Assembly (NCBI GenBank): GCA_002373595.1
Contig: DFKT01000100.1
Span: 1-51,920 of the forward strand
Source: Lachnospiraceae bacterium UBA3638
GTDB taxonomy: Bacteria; Bacillota; Clostridia; Lachnospirales; Lachnospiraceae
DNA length: 51,920 nt
Reading direction: 5' to 3'
Shown here: positions 25,314 through 33,821 of the stretch, in pieces
Numbering within the stretch: position 1 is the stretch's first letter
Layout: each line of letters opens with the position of its first letter
Position numbers and translations under genes: made by a program
Notes under the pieces: model-generated
Told to the model about the DNA's origin: nothing
Databases searched by the model: none
The model's input: the letters and a program-made list of their open reading frames with translations, nothing else

Positions 25314-26528
25314 ATGATGTACACTCAGATCATAATCATAGCGATCCTCATTCAATTCATCATAAACTTTGATGTTATGCTGAAAAGATCCGATGAGGAC
25401 GTCTTCCCGGCACACGGATATTACCGTAATTTCCTGTACGGCCTGATTCCTTATTACCTGACTGATGCGGCCTGGGGATACTTTGAATCAAAAGGTCTGC
25501 TGGATCTTCTGTATTTCGATACGGTCATCTACTTCATCGCTATGGCCGTGTCTGTATTTCTTTGGACCAAATTCGTCATCGCATTTCTTAACGATACCGG
25601 AGTATTCAATCTGATCCTCAAATTTATCGGATTCACTTTTGTCATAGTCGTATGCATCCTGATGCTGGTCAATGTAAAAGATCCTATGGTTTTCAAGGTT
25701 GGAGAAGGCTGTGAATATATCCCCGGACATGGCAGATTCATTATCCTTCTCGTTCAGACATTTATCTTTGCACTTACATCCATGCATACTTTCGTTCTGA
25801 GCGTCAGGACTTCAGGACGTTCCAGGCGTCACCATATAACGATAGGTGTCAACAGCATCGTAATGATGGTACTGGTAGCGCTCCAGATGGTATATCCTGT
25901 TTATCCTATCTACAGTGTCGCATGTCTCCTCTGCACTTGTCTCGTCCACACTTTCGTACTTGAGGATGAAAAGAACGACAGACGTAAGGAGCTCGAGAAG
26001 CTCTTTAAGATCGAGGATACACAGGCTAAGGAGCTTATTTCCGCCAAGAGACGCGCATATACCGATTCCCTTACAGGCGTAAAGAATAAGCATTCATATA
26101 TCGAGATGGAGAACGATATAAACGACAGGATCGGCGGACAGCTCATCAAAGAGTTCGCAGTTATCGTCTTCGACCTCAACGGACTTAAGAAAGTCAACGA
26201 TACCATGGGGCATGAAAAGGGAGATGCTTTTATCATCTCTGCATGTGATCTCATTCAGTCATATTTCAAGAACAGTCCTCTCTACCGCATCGGCGGCGAC
26301 GAGTTTGTAGCCATACTCGAAGGTGATGATTACAATCTCCGCGGATCGATACTCAGACAGTTCAATGAGAAAATGGAAGAGAATCTAAAGACCGGCGAAG
26401 TAGTTATCGCGGCCGGAATGGATGTCTTTGATTTCGTTCATGATGTCGATTTCCATACCGTATTTGAGCATGCAGACAAGAAGATGTATGAACGCAAGAA
26501 AGAGCTCAAGGAAATGGGAATGAACTGA
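25314..26528 (+). CDS. Membrane diguanylate cyclase with intact GGDEF motif
   Basis: A 404-residue protein that should make c-di-GMP from two GTP. Residues 1-217 contain about six or seven membrane segments with little outside sequence, like the sensor parts of the two large signalling proteins at 7449-13102. A short coiled linker (about 218-246) leads to the GGDEF domain (about 248-400) with DSLTGVKNKHSY, FDLNGLKKVNDTMGHEKGDAF and the active-site RIGGDEFVAI (GGDEF at 327-331). The inhibitory RxxD site usually found just before GGDEF is absent (FKNSPLYRI instead), so product feedback through that site is unlikely. The start has AAAGGTGG before it. It is the only cyclase in the window with an intact signature. 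The gene is monocistronic and converges on the HTH-hydrolase gene. Confidence 0.93.
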   Translation: MMYTQIIIIAILIQFIINFDVMLKRSDEDVFPAHGYYRNFLYGLIPYYLTDAAWGYFESKGLLDLLYFDTVIYFIAMAVSVFLWTKFVIAFLNDTGVFNLILKFIGFTFVIVVCILMLVNVKDPMVFKVGEGCEYIPGHGRFIILLVQTFIFALTSMHTFVLSVRTSGRSRRHHITIGVNSIVMMVLVALQMVYPVYPIYSVACLLCTCLVHTFVLEDEKNDRRKELEKLFKIEDTQAKELISAKRRAYTDSLTGVKNKHSYIEMENDINDRIGGQLIKEFAVIVFDLNGLKKVNDTMGHEKGDAFIISACDLIQSYFKNSPLYRIGGDEFVAILEGDDYNLRGSILRQFNEKMEENLKTGEVVIAAGMDVFDFVHDVDFHTVFEHADKKMYERKKELKEMGMN

Positions 26529-26531
26529 TAC

Positions 26532-26546
26532 TCTGATTGGATCAGA
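26532..26546. repeat. Short inverted repeat between convergent genes
   Basis: TCTGAT-TGG-ATCAGA, a perfect 6-bp stem filling the 18-base gap between the cyclase stop and the end of the long minus-strand run. It may help transcription end, but the loop is small and there is no T run. Confidence 0.35.
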
Positions 26547-27362
26547 TCACATCAGTCTCTTGTATATATCAAGCATACTTTCAATCTGATACTGCAAAAG
26601 CCACGCTGCGTTATTATACTCCGGTGTGGCTTTTATTGATTTGATAAGCTTGGGATAATACTCTTCGGTCTCTTTGATCATACGATAGATACGATCCCTG
26701 CTGAGTCCCCAGGACATCGTCGTCAGGTTATTGCAGCGGTCCAGACACTTTACAAGTGCAGCCTTGGGATTTGCAACTATCGCCTTGTAATAATCCTTCA
26801 TTATCTTGTCACGGTTCTCATCGGTAGTCCTTTCATGTGAGACCAGACCGATGATCTCCTTAATATCATCGCTCACGGGAAGTTCATCAAGAGTCTTTCC
26901 GCATTCCTCTATTACATCATGAAGCATGCACGCAGCAATAATATCATCCTCAACAATATCCATTGACAGAGCATGACATGCGAGATTGAGCGGATGATAG
27001 ATATAGGGTACTTCGGATTTTTTTCTCTTTTGTCCTTCGTGTGCCGCCACTGCGAAATCAATGGCTTTAAGTGAATTGAAGAGCTTGAAGTTCTTGGCCG
27101 TGGTCTTGACGTAGGTCTTCATGTGCTCCCAGTTATAGATATTCTCTTTGGTCTTGAAGGCCTTCTGCTTTTCCTCGGCGATGGAGGATACCGACACATC
27201 AAAGACTTCCGCGAGCTTTATAAGTCTCTCGGTATCGGGCTTGTATTCATCTCGCTCCCATGAGGAAACAGCCTGATATGTAATACCCAGAGCCTCCGCT
27301 ACCTGCTCCTGTGTAAGATTTCTTTCTTCTCTCAGAGTTTTGATGTTAAGACCTATACTCAT
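26547..27362 (-). CDS. XRE-type HTH fused to a RelA/SpoT-like HD hydrolase domain
   Basis: A 271-residue protein. Residues 1-62 are a Cro/C1 helix-turn-helix (LTQEQVAEALGITYQAVSSW). Residues about 95-260 are an HD domain of the RelA/SpoT hydrolase (MESH1) type: HEGQKRKKSEVPYIYHP, then AACMLHDVIEEC, then KCLDRCNNL. Compared with the Streptococcus Rel hydrolase site, the metal ligands fit His123, His148, Asp149 and Asp208. Glu152 and Asn212 are also kept, while the usual second acidic residue is Glu153 instead of Asp. There is no synthetase domain. The protein may hydrolyse (p)ppGpp or a related nucleotide, or sense it to control transcription. AGGAGG lies eight bases before the ATG at 27362, and ATGA overlaps the preceding gene's stop. 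Last gene of the 12-gene run. Confidence 0.88.
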   Translation of the reverse strand: MSIGLNIKTLREERNLTQEQVAEALGITYQAVSSWERDEYKPDTERLIKLAEVFDVSVSSIAEEKQKAFKTKENIYNWEHMKTYVKTTAKNFKLFNSLKAIDFAVAAHEGQKRKKSEVPYIYHPLNLACHALSMDIVEDDIIAACMLHDVIEECGKTLDELPVSDDIKEIIGLVSHERTTDENRDKIMKDYYKAIVANPKAALVKCLDRCNNLTTMSWGLSRDRIYRMIKETEEYYPKLIKSIKATPEYNNAAWLLQYQIESMLDIYKRLM

Positions 27363-29098
27363 CTTTTGGTCCTCCTGCGCATAAAACCATAAGATGCTGT
27401 CAATCCTGTCAGAGAAATCAGGGAGATGACCTCCGCTACCTTCCATAATACAGGACTTTCGAACCTGATTTCAACATTTCCTTCATAATTTTTCGGAATA
27501 TTTACTGCTGCGAGGAAATTGAAACCGTAATGGGGCGTGATCTTTTCCCCGTTTTCAAGATAGACGACGTATCCGGGATAGAGTAATTTATCTATCGTGA
27601 GGTCTCTGTCCTCATCATCATTTTTGACATACATCAGTATCCGGTCATCTTTTCTCCGGGCTATACGGTACTCTTCGAAGTCTTTATTCTCGGGAACATA
27701 ATCCAATTTTCCCAACTCGACAGCCGATACCAAATATTCTGCGGAACCTGCATTAAAGGAATTAACCTCGGAGTAGTCCCTGTAATCTACAGGAGTATAT
27801 CCTCTCAGATATGAGATAAAGAACATTACTGTCCCCAGTACGGCAACACCTGCAAAGAACATACCTGCTTTTTTTGCAGAAGATCCTTTAAGACCCTTAA
27901 GTACCGTACAGAAGAGAATGACAATAAACAGCGATGCCGGCGCCAGATACCTCCATGGGAACTGGACCTTAGTGAGGAATCTGAAAAGATGCGTCCTCCC
28001 CTCAAGCGTATTCCACGGGAAGAGATTCGTTGACATCCAAAGGCATAGGATGGACATGAGCGTCAGCGCGATAGTTTCGTGTTTCCTCATCCTTACCGCA
28101 GATATTATCATTCCAAACAGCAGAGCCCCTATAAGAGCCATTCCCACTGTAAGCTGCATCCTCTGCTCATAGTAGATCGAATTGCTGCCAAAGGGATCTT
28201 TGAAAAATGAAAATATATCTCTTACGGATGCTCCGTATTCCCTGATCTGAGCCGCATCTGCACTTGCGCTCAACCTGCCTCCTCCATAGATCGGAACGTT
28301 CATATAATAATCCATGAAAGGAACCAGAAATCCTATACTCAACAGAATTGTCCAAAACGCAGAGATGCATACTGCTATGATCGACTTTTTTCTGAACAGC
28401 TTTTTTACAAACAGGAGACCGGTCATGCTCAGCATAAACACACTTATCACTGCGCTCAGGATATGAGTGCAGATAAGCCCCGCTATTCCGACAGCAAAGA
28501 GAACAGTATATCCAAAGAGTTCTTTTAAGTCCGATCTGTCGGATATGACTGTCTCATAAAACGCCAATGCGATGATGGGGAAAAATATGAATGCACAATA
28601 CTCTCCGACAGAATTTCTGATATAGACATCCAGAAATCTGTATGCCGAAGTCGTATAGAGTATCATTCCTATGATCGAGATAAATCTATCCTTGAAGATA
28701 CCATACAGAGAATAGAATGATACCGCACATATTACGAGATTGATCACGAAGATGAAAATCTTATACGCAGTGATGACAGGAAGTCCGGCTATCCGCAGGA
28801 GTGCAGGAAAATACAGAAGGAAATCACCATAGTATATCCCGACCGGATATCCCTTACCGGCAAACCATACCGACTGCATCTTAACAGGGAAGTGTCCTGC
28901 AAGGAGTCCTTCCTTTATTCCTTCTATACGAGAGAGGTGGAAAAAGAGATCCTGATTCGATGCACCGTCCACACCTCGGAGAAACAGCGGTAACGATGTC
29001 AGAATACCTGTAAGTATGATCATGAATACAGGATTACAAAGTATTCTGCTTATCCCGCTGTTCTCTATTCTTTTGTTGTCTTTATTAACAGACGTCAT
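27359..29098 (-). CDS. Polytopic membrane protein, PTPS-related/GT-C-like
   Basis: A 579-residue integral membrane protein with about twelve hydrophobic segments between residues 25 and 430 and again at the very C-terminus. A soluble loop domain of about 100 residues (about 455-550) sits before the last segment. An early loop reads GVDGASNQDLFFHLSRIEG, an acidic/His loop after the first membrane helix as in GT-C type glycosyltransferases. It also resembles bacterial membrane proteins named 6-pyruvoyl-tetrahydropterin synthase-related, which share that loop. If it is a glycosyltransferase it would use lipid-linked sugars outside the membrane; this is inference. It follows the alpha/beta hydrolase gene without a gap and overlaps the HTH-hydrolase gene by four bases. 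Confidence 0.75.
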   Translation of the reverse strand: MTSVNKDNKRIENSGISRILCNPVFMIILTGILTSLPLFLRGVDGASNQDLFFHLSRIEGIKEGLLAGHFPVKMQSVWFAGKGYPVGIYYGDFLLYFPALLRIAGLPVITAYKIFIFVINLVICAVSFYSLYGIFKDRFISIIGMILYTTSAYRFLDVYIRNSVGEYCAFIFFPIIALAFYETVISDRSDLKELFGYTVLFAVGIAGLICTHILSAVISVFMLSMTGLLFVKKLFRKKSIIAVCISAFWTILLSIGFLVPFMDYYMNVPIYGGGRLSASADAAQIREYGASVRDIFSFFKDPFGSNSIYYEQRMQLTVGMALIGALLFGMIISAVRMRKHETIALTLMSILCLWMSTNLFPWNTLEGRTHLFRFLTKVQFPWRYLAPASLFIVILFCTVLKGLKGSSAKKAGMFFAGVAVLGTVMFFISYLRGYTPVDYRDYSEVNSFNAGSAEYLVSAVELGKLDYVPENKDFEEYRIARRKDDRILMYVKNDDEDRDLTIDKLLYPGYVVYLENGEKITPHYGFNFLAAVNIPKNYEGNVEIRFESPVLWKVAEVISLISLTGLTASYGFMRRRTKR

Positions 29099-29914
29099 TT
29101 AAACCTTTCCGGAGATAAAAAATTCAGCTACTCTGTCAAAAAAGTCAGGTGCTTCCTCATAGAGGCCATGTCCAAGTCCTTCATATATATGAAGCTTTGC
29201 CCCGGGGATCTTCTCCGCAAGTTCCTCTGACTGTTTGCCACCCACTATGCGGTCATCACTTCCGCCTATAACAAGAGTGGGACAGGTGATCTTGCTTAGT
29301 TCATCATATGCGTCATGTGTCAGACAACTGTCTGCCTGAGTGAGAAATCTGTCGAAGCTCTTGGGTCTTCCGTAATTGCCGAGAAGCATATACTGCTTTT
29401 TGGAAGACTCCAGTCTGGCGGGAGAATACGCTCTCTCAGCGGTGTCCATCATTATCTCTTTGTATCCGCCTCTCTTGGCCATCTCCATCCATCCGGGAAT
29501 GACATCCTTAGCTACCTCTCCGGCTCTTGCATGTGTCACCGTAAGAACAAGCTTTGATACTTTCTCAGGATGATCGATCGCCATCCACTGAGAGATCATT
29601 CCTCCCTGAGAGATACCGATGAGATTTACTTCCTTTAATCCAAGCGCTTCAAATGCTTCGTTAAGATCCGAAGCCATATCACGCGTAGTCATCTTTTCCG
29701 GAAGATCTCTCTTTCTGCTGAACACATATACGGTAAACTGCTTTGCAAATTTGCGATAGAGTATTGCAAAAGGGATCGCAAATCCTTTGACAGTTTTAAG
29801 TCCGTCGCCTACTCCCGGGATCATAACTGCGATGCGCTCGCCTTTTCCGAAGCGCACATAATCCATCTTTCCGCACCCTAGATCAAGGCATCCGTTCTTT
29901 GCATTTAGAAACAT
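29099..29914 (-). CDS. Alpha/beta hydrolase
   Basis: A 271-residue soluble alpha/beta hydrolase. The nucleophile is Ser102 in LIGISQGGMISQW. The likely acid is Asp220 or Asp221 in VIGGSDDRIVGG and the base His249 in YEGLGHGLYEE. An oxyanion segment MIPGVGDGLKT is near the start. There is no signal peptide, so it is probably cytoplasmic. Substrate unknown; the fold covers esterases, lactonases, peptidases and others. The ATG has AAAAGGAG before it. Its neighbours abut with no spacing on either side (stop of the surface protein gene at 29915, start of the membrane protein gene at 29098), a sign of tight co-expression. Confidence 0.88.
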   Translation of the reverse strand: MFLNAKNGCLDLGCGKMDYVRFGKGERIAVMIPGVGDGLKTVKGFAIPFAILYRKFAKQFTVYVFSRKRDLPEKMTTRDMASDLNEAFEALGLKEVNLIGISQGGMISQWMAIDHPEKVSKLVLTVTHARAGEVAKDVIPGWMEMAKRGGYKEIMMDTAERAYSPARLESSKKQYMLLGNYGRPKSFDRFLTQADSCLTHDAYDELSKITCPTLVIGGSDDRIVGGKQSEELAEKIPGAKLHIYEGLGHGLYEEAPDFFDRVAEFFISGKV

Positions 29915-31204
29915 TTATCTTCTCCTTTTACTGTTCCTTACGGCACAGACCATGATAATGAGCAGTAAGAGTACCAGCACGCAGATAACCGGAACCATGA
30001 CCGCAGAGAGTATATCGGACTGTGTTTTCTCGGGCCCGGTGACTTCCGGCTGTGCTTCAGATTCCCCGGTCTGCGTCTCCTGCTCCGATATCACCGGTTC
30101 CGGTTCCGGCTCCGGTTCAGGTTCAGGTTCAACATAGACATCTATACTCTTGAAATCCGATCTGTATGAATATCCGCAACCCTTACATATATTGGTCGTG
30201 TATCCGTATACTCCCTCTGCGGGATCACTTACAGTCGTCTCGTATTCCGGCGATTCACACATGCAGGGATACAGATCTTTATCATATTCAAAAATCTCTC
30301 TTCTCTCAAATCCCGTGATATCATTTCTGTCCTTGGTAAGAGACCAGTTCATGATCTCACCGATATCACCAACGCAGTATGCACGTCTGTTGCGATTGTC
30401 CTCAAAGAAATTGATAAATCCCATAACGGAATTATCATCGATATTACTCATATGTTCGACACCGTGGGGAAGTATGAACATTCCTCCTATACCGCCGTCG
30501 TGGACATATCCGTGATCGGAGTCATATCCTTTGATATTTACAGTGTTGTTGGTAACGCTCGGGTATCCGTTTGCATAGACACCTCCCATGAACTGTTCAT
30601 CTTTCCATTCGATATCGGTATCGATACAGATAAGCGTAACGTCAACATTGCATGAGTCTATCTCGCCGTTTCCGTATCCTAAGATACCTCCCACTCCGAA
30701 GGACTTTCCGTTAGAAACGATCTTTGCGGTTCCCTCTATGATGCAGTTCTCTATACGGCTGTCAGCCATATATCCCGCTACGGTTCCGATATAGACATTA
30801 TCGTCGAGACTGACATCCACATTTACGCCGAGCAGGAGAAGATCCTTTACCGTAGCGTTTTCCAGTGCGCAGAAAAGTCCGGCAAAGTATGTATCATAAT
30901 CTTTCCAGTTGCCGTCGATGGTATTTCTGACTGTGCTCCCCACCTCTTTGACTGTGAGATTCATCAGTGCATGACCGTTGCCGTCGAATGTACCGGTAAA
31001 CAGATCTATCGGAGTCCAGGTCTCTCCGCTGCAGTCTATATCATATATGAGCTTGTAGTTGCCCGCCGGATCGTCCTTTATCTTTAACAGATCTTCGTAA
31101 GTCGCGATCTCAGTCACTTCACCGGATGCGCTCTCGGGAATTGCCGATCCCGAAAAAGTGAAAAACGCCAGCATCATGACAAAGATCGAAAGCAGCTTTT
31201 TCAT
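29915..31204 (-). CDS. Secreted, membrane-anchored cell-surface protein with GLUG-like repeats
   Basis: A 429-residue surface protein. Residues 1-22 are a signal peptide (MKKLLSIFVMMLAFFTFSGS). Residues about 30-300 form a beta-helix-like region beginning with the pattern common to GLUG/M26-type surface proteins (TYEDLLKIKDDPAGNYKLIY; FTGTFDGNGHALMNLTV), with repeated short strands (ENCIIEGTAKI, DSCNVDVTLICI). Near 330-350 is a CxxC segment (NICKGCGYSYRSDF) that also occurs in many Firmicutes wall proteins. An (EP)n stretch (about 360-373) spans the wall, and a C-terminal membrane helix ends in NSKRRR. No LPxTG motif, so it should be membrane-anchored. It may be an adhesin or carbohydrate-contact protein; function unproven. 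Confidence 0.85.
   Translation of the reverse strand: MKKLLSIFVMMLAFFTFSGSAIPESASGEVTEIATYEDLLKIKDDPAGNYKLIYDIDCSGETWTPIDLFTGTFDGNGHALMNLTVKEVGSTVRNTIDGNWKDYDTYFAGLFCALENATVKDLLLLGVNVDVSLDDNVYIGTVAGYMADSRIENCIIEGTAKIVSNGKSFGVGGILGYGNGEIDSCNVDVTLICIDTDIEWKDEQFMGGVYANGYPSVTNNTVNIKGYDSDHGYVHDGGIGGMFILPHGVEHMSNIDDNSVMGFINFFEDNRNRRAYCVGDIGEIMNWSLTKDRNDITGFERREIFEYDKDLYPCMCESPEYETTVSDPAEGVYGYTTNICKGCGYSYRSDFKSIDVYVEPEPEPEPEPEPVISEQETQTGESEAQPEVTGPEKTQSDILSAVMVPVICVLVLLLLIIMVCAVRNSKRRR
30096..30130. repeat. Hexanucleotide tandem repeat encoding Glu-Pro units
   Basis: About six imperfect copies of a 6-base unit (GGTTCC, GGCTCC, GGTTCA on the + strand), encoding alternating Glu and Pro in the surface protein. 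Copies differ at the third codon position, so it is less slip-prone than a perfect repeat. Changes in copy number would stay in frame and only alter stalk length. Confidence 0.7.
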
Positions 31205-31223
31205 TTTAATGTCTTTTCCTTCC

Positions 31224-32144
31224 TTATATACCGCGAACGCCGGAGCACTTCTCGATGGTATCTATGGTTCCGTCTTCATTATAGGTAAATTCAGCAACAC
31301 AGACGCTTCTGTGGAAGAGACTTCCTCCGGGAAGCTCATCGGTATGATAGAAGAGATATGAGTGGCCCTTATAATCACATAAGCCCGGATGATTGGTAAA
31401 GCAGGGGCCCTCCTCCATAAGGACTCCCCTGTAGACCCAAGGTCCGGTCGGAGAATCGGAAGTGGAATATCCGAAATGCTCGTTTCTCTTCTCTCCTTCA
31501 GCAAAGGCGGCAAATACCATATAGTACAATCCGTTTCTCTTGTAGAACCACGGTCCTTCTCCGTATGTGGTACCGGTCATATGACTTCCTTTACCGAAAG
31601 ATTCCACGGCCATCGGGATCTTAACCACTCCAACGCTCTCGTCTATGGAGATCATATCCTCATTCAGTTTTACATATCGAAGTTCCGGATTTCCAAAATA
31701 GAGATACGCCTGTCCGTCATCATCTATGAAAACAGTAGGATCGATGTCATTCCAGTCACCTTCGTCTACGAGAGGATGTCCAAGATCCTTAAATGGTCCT
31801 GCGGGAGAATCGGATACTCCGACTGCGATCGCCATACCTCCGTCTGTCTTGTGAACGGGACAGTAGAGATAGAACTTACCGTTCCTCTCGATACACTGCG
31901 GCGCCCAGGCTCTGTCGTCTGCCCACTCGATATCATCGAGTGAGAAGATCTTGCCGTGATCGGTCCAATTCACCATGTCCTTTGTTGAGAAACATCTCCA
32001 GTCGTACATGGTATAGAAATTGTTTACCAGCTCATCCTCGTCATGTGTGGTATACAGATATAAAGTATCTCCGTACACCATAGGAGCGGGATCGGCTGTA
32101 TAAATGTCGGAAGTGATGGGATTCTTACTCATTAATTCTGACAT
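31224..32144 (-). CDS. GH43 family glycoside hydrolase (arabinofuranosidase/xylosidase type)
   Basis: A 306-residue single-domain five-bladed propeller without signal peptide, so cytoplasmic. The triad is visible: base Asp18 (IYTADPAPMVYGD), pKa modulator Asp135 (WNDIDPTVFIDDDGQAYLYFG) and acid Glu196 (TTYGEGPWFYKRNGLYYMVF). Calcium-type propeller residues and the RAWAPQCIERNGKFYLY strand are typical. Likely substrate: alpha-L-arabinofuranosyl or beta-xylosyl ends of arabinoxylan oligosaccharides taken into the cell. The start is the ATG at 32144, with GGAGG eight bases before it inside the end of the lipoprotein gene; the upstream extension to 32180 is not used. One base separates it from that gene's stop. 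Works with the GH67 enzyme further up the same run. Confidence 0.93.
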   Translation of the reverse strand: MSELMSKNPITSDIYTADPAPMVYGDTLYLYTTHDEDELVNNFYTMYDWRCFSTKDMVNWTDHGKIFSLDDIEWADDRAWAPQCIERNGKFYLYCPVHKTDGGMAIAVGVSDSPAGPFKDLGHPLVDEGDWNDIDPTVFIDDDGQAYLYFGNPELRYVKLNEDMISIDESVGVVKIPMAVESFGKGSHMTGTTYGEGPWFYKRNGLYYMVFAAFAEGEKRNEHFGYSTSDSPTGPWVYRGVLMEEGPCFTNHPGLCDYKGHSYLFYHTDELPGGSLFHRSVCVAEFTYNEDGTIDTIEKCSGVRGI

Positions 32145-32145
32145 A

Positions 32146-32628
32146 TTATTTTCCTCCATTTGCCATAAGATCATACACATTTAATGTTTCATCCGTGCGC
32201 TGTTCTTCGTCTATTATCCCGGGAACCTGCTCTGTAACATAGGTTTCGCCTGACTCCCGATCGATATAATACCTGGTCAGTGCTGCTGTATATGATCTGT
32301 AGAGTACCACGATCTCCTTATCATCACTTGATACAACCTCCCAATAAGTGGGATACTCTCCTTCGTTAACCATCTTTTCCAAATCGGGATTGCCTGATAT
32401 GCAATAATCACGGATGGCTTCGAGAGCCTGATCGTCGGTCAGCTTTTCCTGTGACACAGAATCATCCGCGGGTGCAGCATCATCTACAGGATCCTGCGAT
32501 TGGGTTTCAGATACTACAGGCTCGGACGTAGGCTGCTGCCGATCCCCCTTTCCCGGTATTAACAGACCACAGCCCGATAACGAAAGCGCTGTCATTATTA
32601 TCAGTATTTCCTTACAAATCTTTTTCAT
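32146..32628 (-). CDS. Small lipoprotein of unknown function
   Basis: A 160-residue lipoprotein with a lipobox LSGC (Cys20) after a short signal peptide. A linker rich in Pro, Ser, Gln and Asp (about 27-62) follows, then a small alpha/beta domain (about 63-150). The domain pattern (DQALEAIRDYCISGNPDL; YWEVVSSDDKEIVVLYRSYT; RYYIDRESGETYVTE) has an initial helix and then a curved sheet, which recalls small extracytoplasmic domains seen in Firmicutes lipoproteins. I know no function. AAAGGAG precedes the ATG. It sits between the serine hydrolase and GH43 genes in the 12-gene run. Confidence 0.8.
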   Translation of the reverse strand: MKKICKEILIIMTALSLSGCGLLIPGKGDRQQPTSEPVVSETQSQDPVDDAAPADDSVSQEKLTDDQALEAIRDYCISGNPDLEKMVNEGEYPTYWEVVSSDDKEIVVLYRSYTAALTRYYIDRESGETYVTEQVPGIIDEEQRTDETLNVYDLMANGGK

Positions 32629-32658
32629 CTCTGTCTCCTTTTTTTGTGCCTATACAAG

Positions 32659-33819
32659 TCAGTCCTCAAACAGAAGGTCACGAAGCCTGGGATGGATCAC
32701 ACCGTAAGCAGGTCCGTAGCCTCTGACATGCATGGTAAATACGAGTGAAGTATGTGATATGCTTTCCATGATAAGAATGCTTCCCGCTGCTCCGTCCCAT
32801 CCGAACACTCCTGCCGGTGCGGGTGATCCTAACTTTGCAGGATCCATAAGGACCTGCATTCCGCATCCGTAGCCGTAGCCGACGCGGCCCATATTATTCT
32901 CGATATCCTTAAGCGAGTCAGGTCCAAGGAGGTTTTGCTTAATGATCTCTACGGTCTCGGGCTTAAGTATCTTTGCTCCGTTCTTTCCTGTTCCTCCGCA
33001 GCTGATCGCATCACCAAGCACAGCATAGTCTTCGGTGCAGCTGATAAGTCCGGCACCTCCACTCTCATAACTCTCAGAAAGTTGGTAATTGCAAGAAGGC
33101 TCCATGGGAACGATCTTGCCTGTCTGTTCCTGATATACGTACTGATCTGCAAGAGTATAGGGAAGTCCTTTTTCTTTACGTCCTTCATTTGTAAGCTCTG
33201 TATTGAGAGGAGCTGCAAAGAAAGTATGTTCCATACCGAGCTTGTCCCAAATATTCTTTTTCAGATACTCTCCGAATGACATTCCCGATATCTCTTCTAT
33301 TATAGCTGCTGCCACATCGTGGCTGAGACTATACAGGAAATGCGTACCCGGTATGAATTTAAGCGGTGTCTCGGGAATGGCATCCACGATCTGTCTGGTG
33401 GTCGCTTTCATGCCTTTCTCAGCAAGTACTCTCTTTATCCCGGCTCTCTCCAGATCATAATCTATGCCTGACTGCATAGACAGCAGATGCTTTACCAGGA
33501 GAGGTCTGTCCGAAGGAACAGCCGATCCGTCTTCAAGTTTCAGGTTTTTGTATGCGGGAAGATATTTCGAAACCTCGTCATCAAGTGATGCTTTCCCACT
33601 CTCTACCAGCTGCATAAATGCAGTCATCGTCTGGATCTTTGTCATGGAAAACATCAAATAGAGCTGATCCGCTCTGATAGGAACCGTATGAGCATGGTCC
33701 GATGTTCCGTCCATATGTCTGTACAGAACCTCATGATCTCTGCTGATCATACAGTCAAAAGAGGGAAGACCTCCCTCTGTCAGCGAATCCAGAAAGTTCG
33801 TGATCTTGTCAAAATTCAT
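32659..33819 (-). CDS. Serine hydrolase of the beta-lactamase class C/family VIII esterase fold
   Basis: A 386-residue protein of the penicillin-binding/EstB fold. The nucleophile motif SxxK is Ser58-Met-Thr-Lys61 (YLMFSMTKIQTM). The second motif has Tyr163 (FLYSLSHDVAAAI), in the place of YxN. Surrounding hallmarks include VKHLLSMQSGI and SYESGGAGLISCTEDYAVL. No signal peptide, so it is cytoplasmic, unlike true PBPs. Family members include esterases, deacetylases and D-aminopeptidases. In this neighbourhood an esterase acting on acetylated or feruloylated sugars is plausible but unproven. GGAGG precedes the ATG, and two bases separate it from the aldo/keto reductase gene. Confidence 0.88.
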   Translation of the reverse strand: MNFDKITNFLDSLTEGGLPSFDCMISRDHEVLYRHMDGTSDHAHTVPIRADQLYLMFSMTKIQTMTAFMQLVESGKASLDDEVSKYLPAYKNLKLEDGSAVPSDRPLLVKHLLSMQSGIDYDLERAGIKRVLAEKGMKATTRQIVDAIPETPLKFIPGTHFLYSLSHDVAAAIIEEISGMSFGEYLKKNIWDKLGMEHTFFAAPLNTELTNEGRKEKGLPYTLADQYVYQEQTGKIVPMEPSCNYQLSESYESGGAGLISCTEDYAVLGDAISCGGTGKNGAKILKPETVEIIKQNLLGPDSLKDIENNMGRVGYGYGCGMQVLMDPAKLGSPAPAGVFGWDGAAGSILIMESISHTSLVFTMHVRGYGPAYGVIHPRLRDLLFED

Positions 33820-33821
33820 CT

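Noticed and set aside
30096..30130. Tandem repeat as a phase-variation switch
   Set aside because: The unit is six bases, so length changes stay in frame, and the copies are imperfect; stalk-length change is the most that can be proposed.
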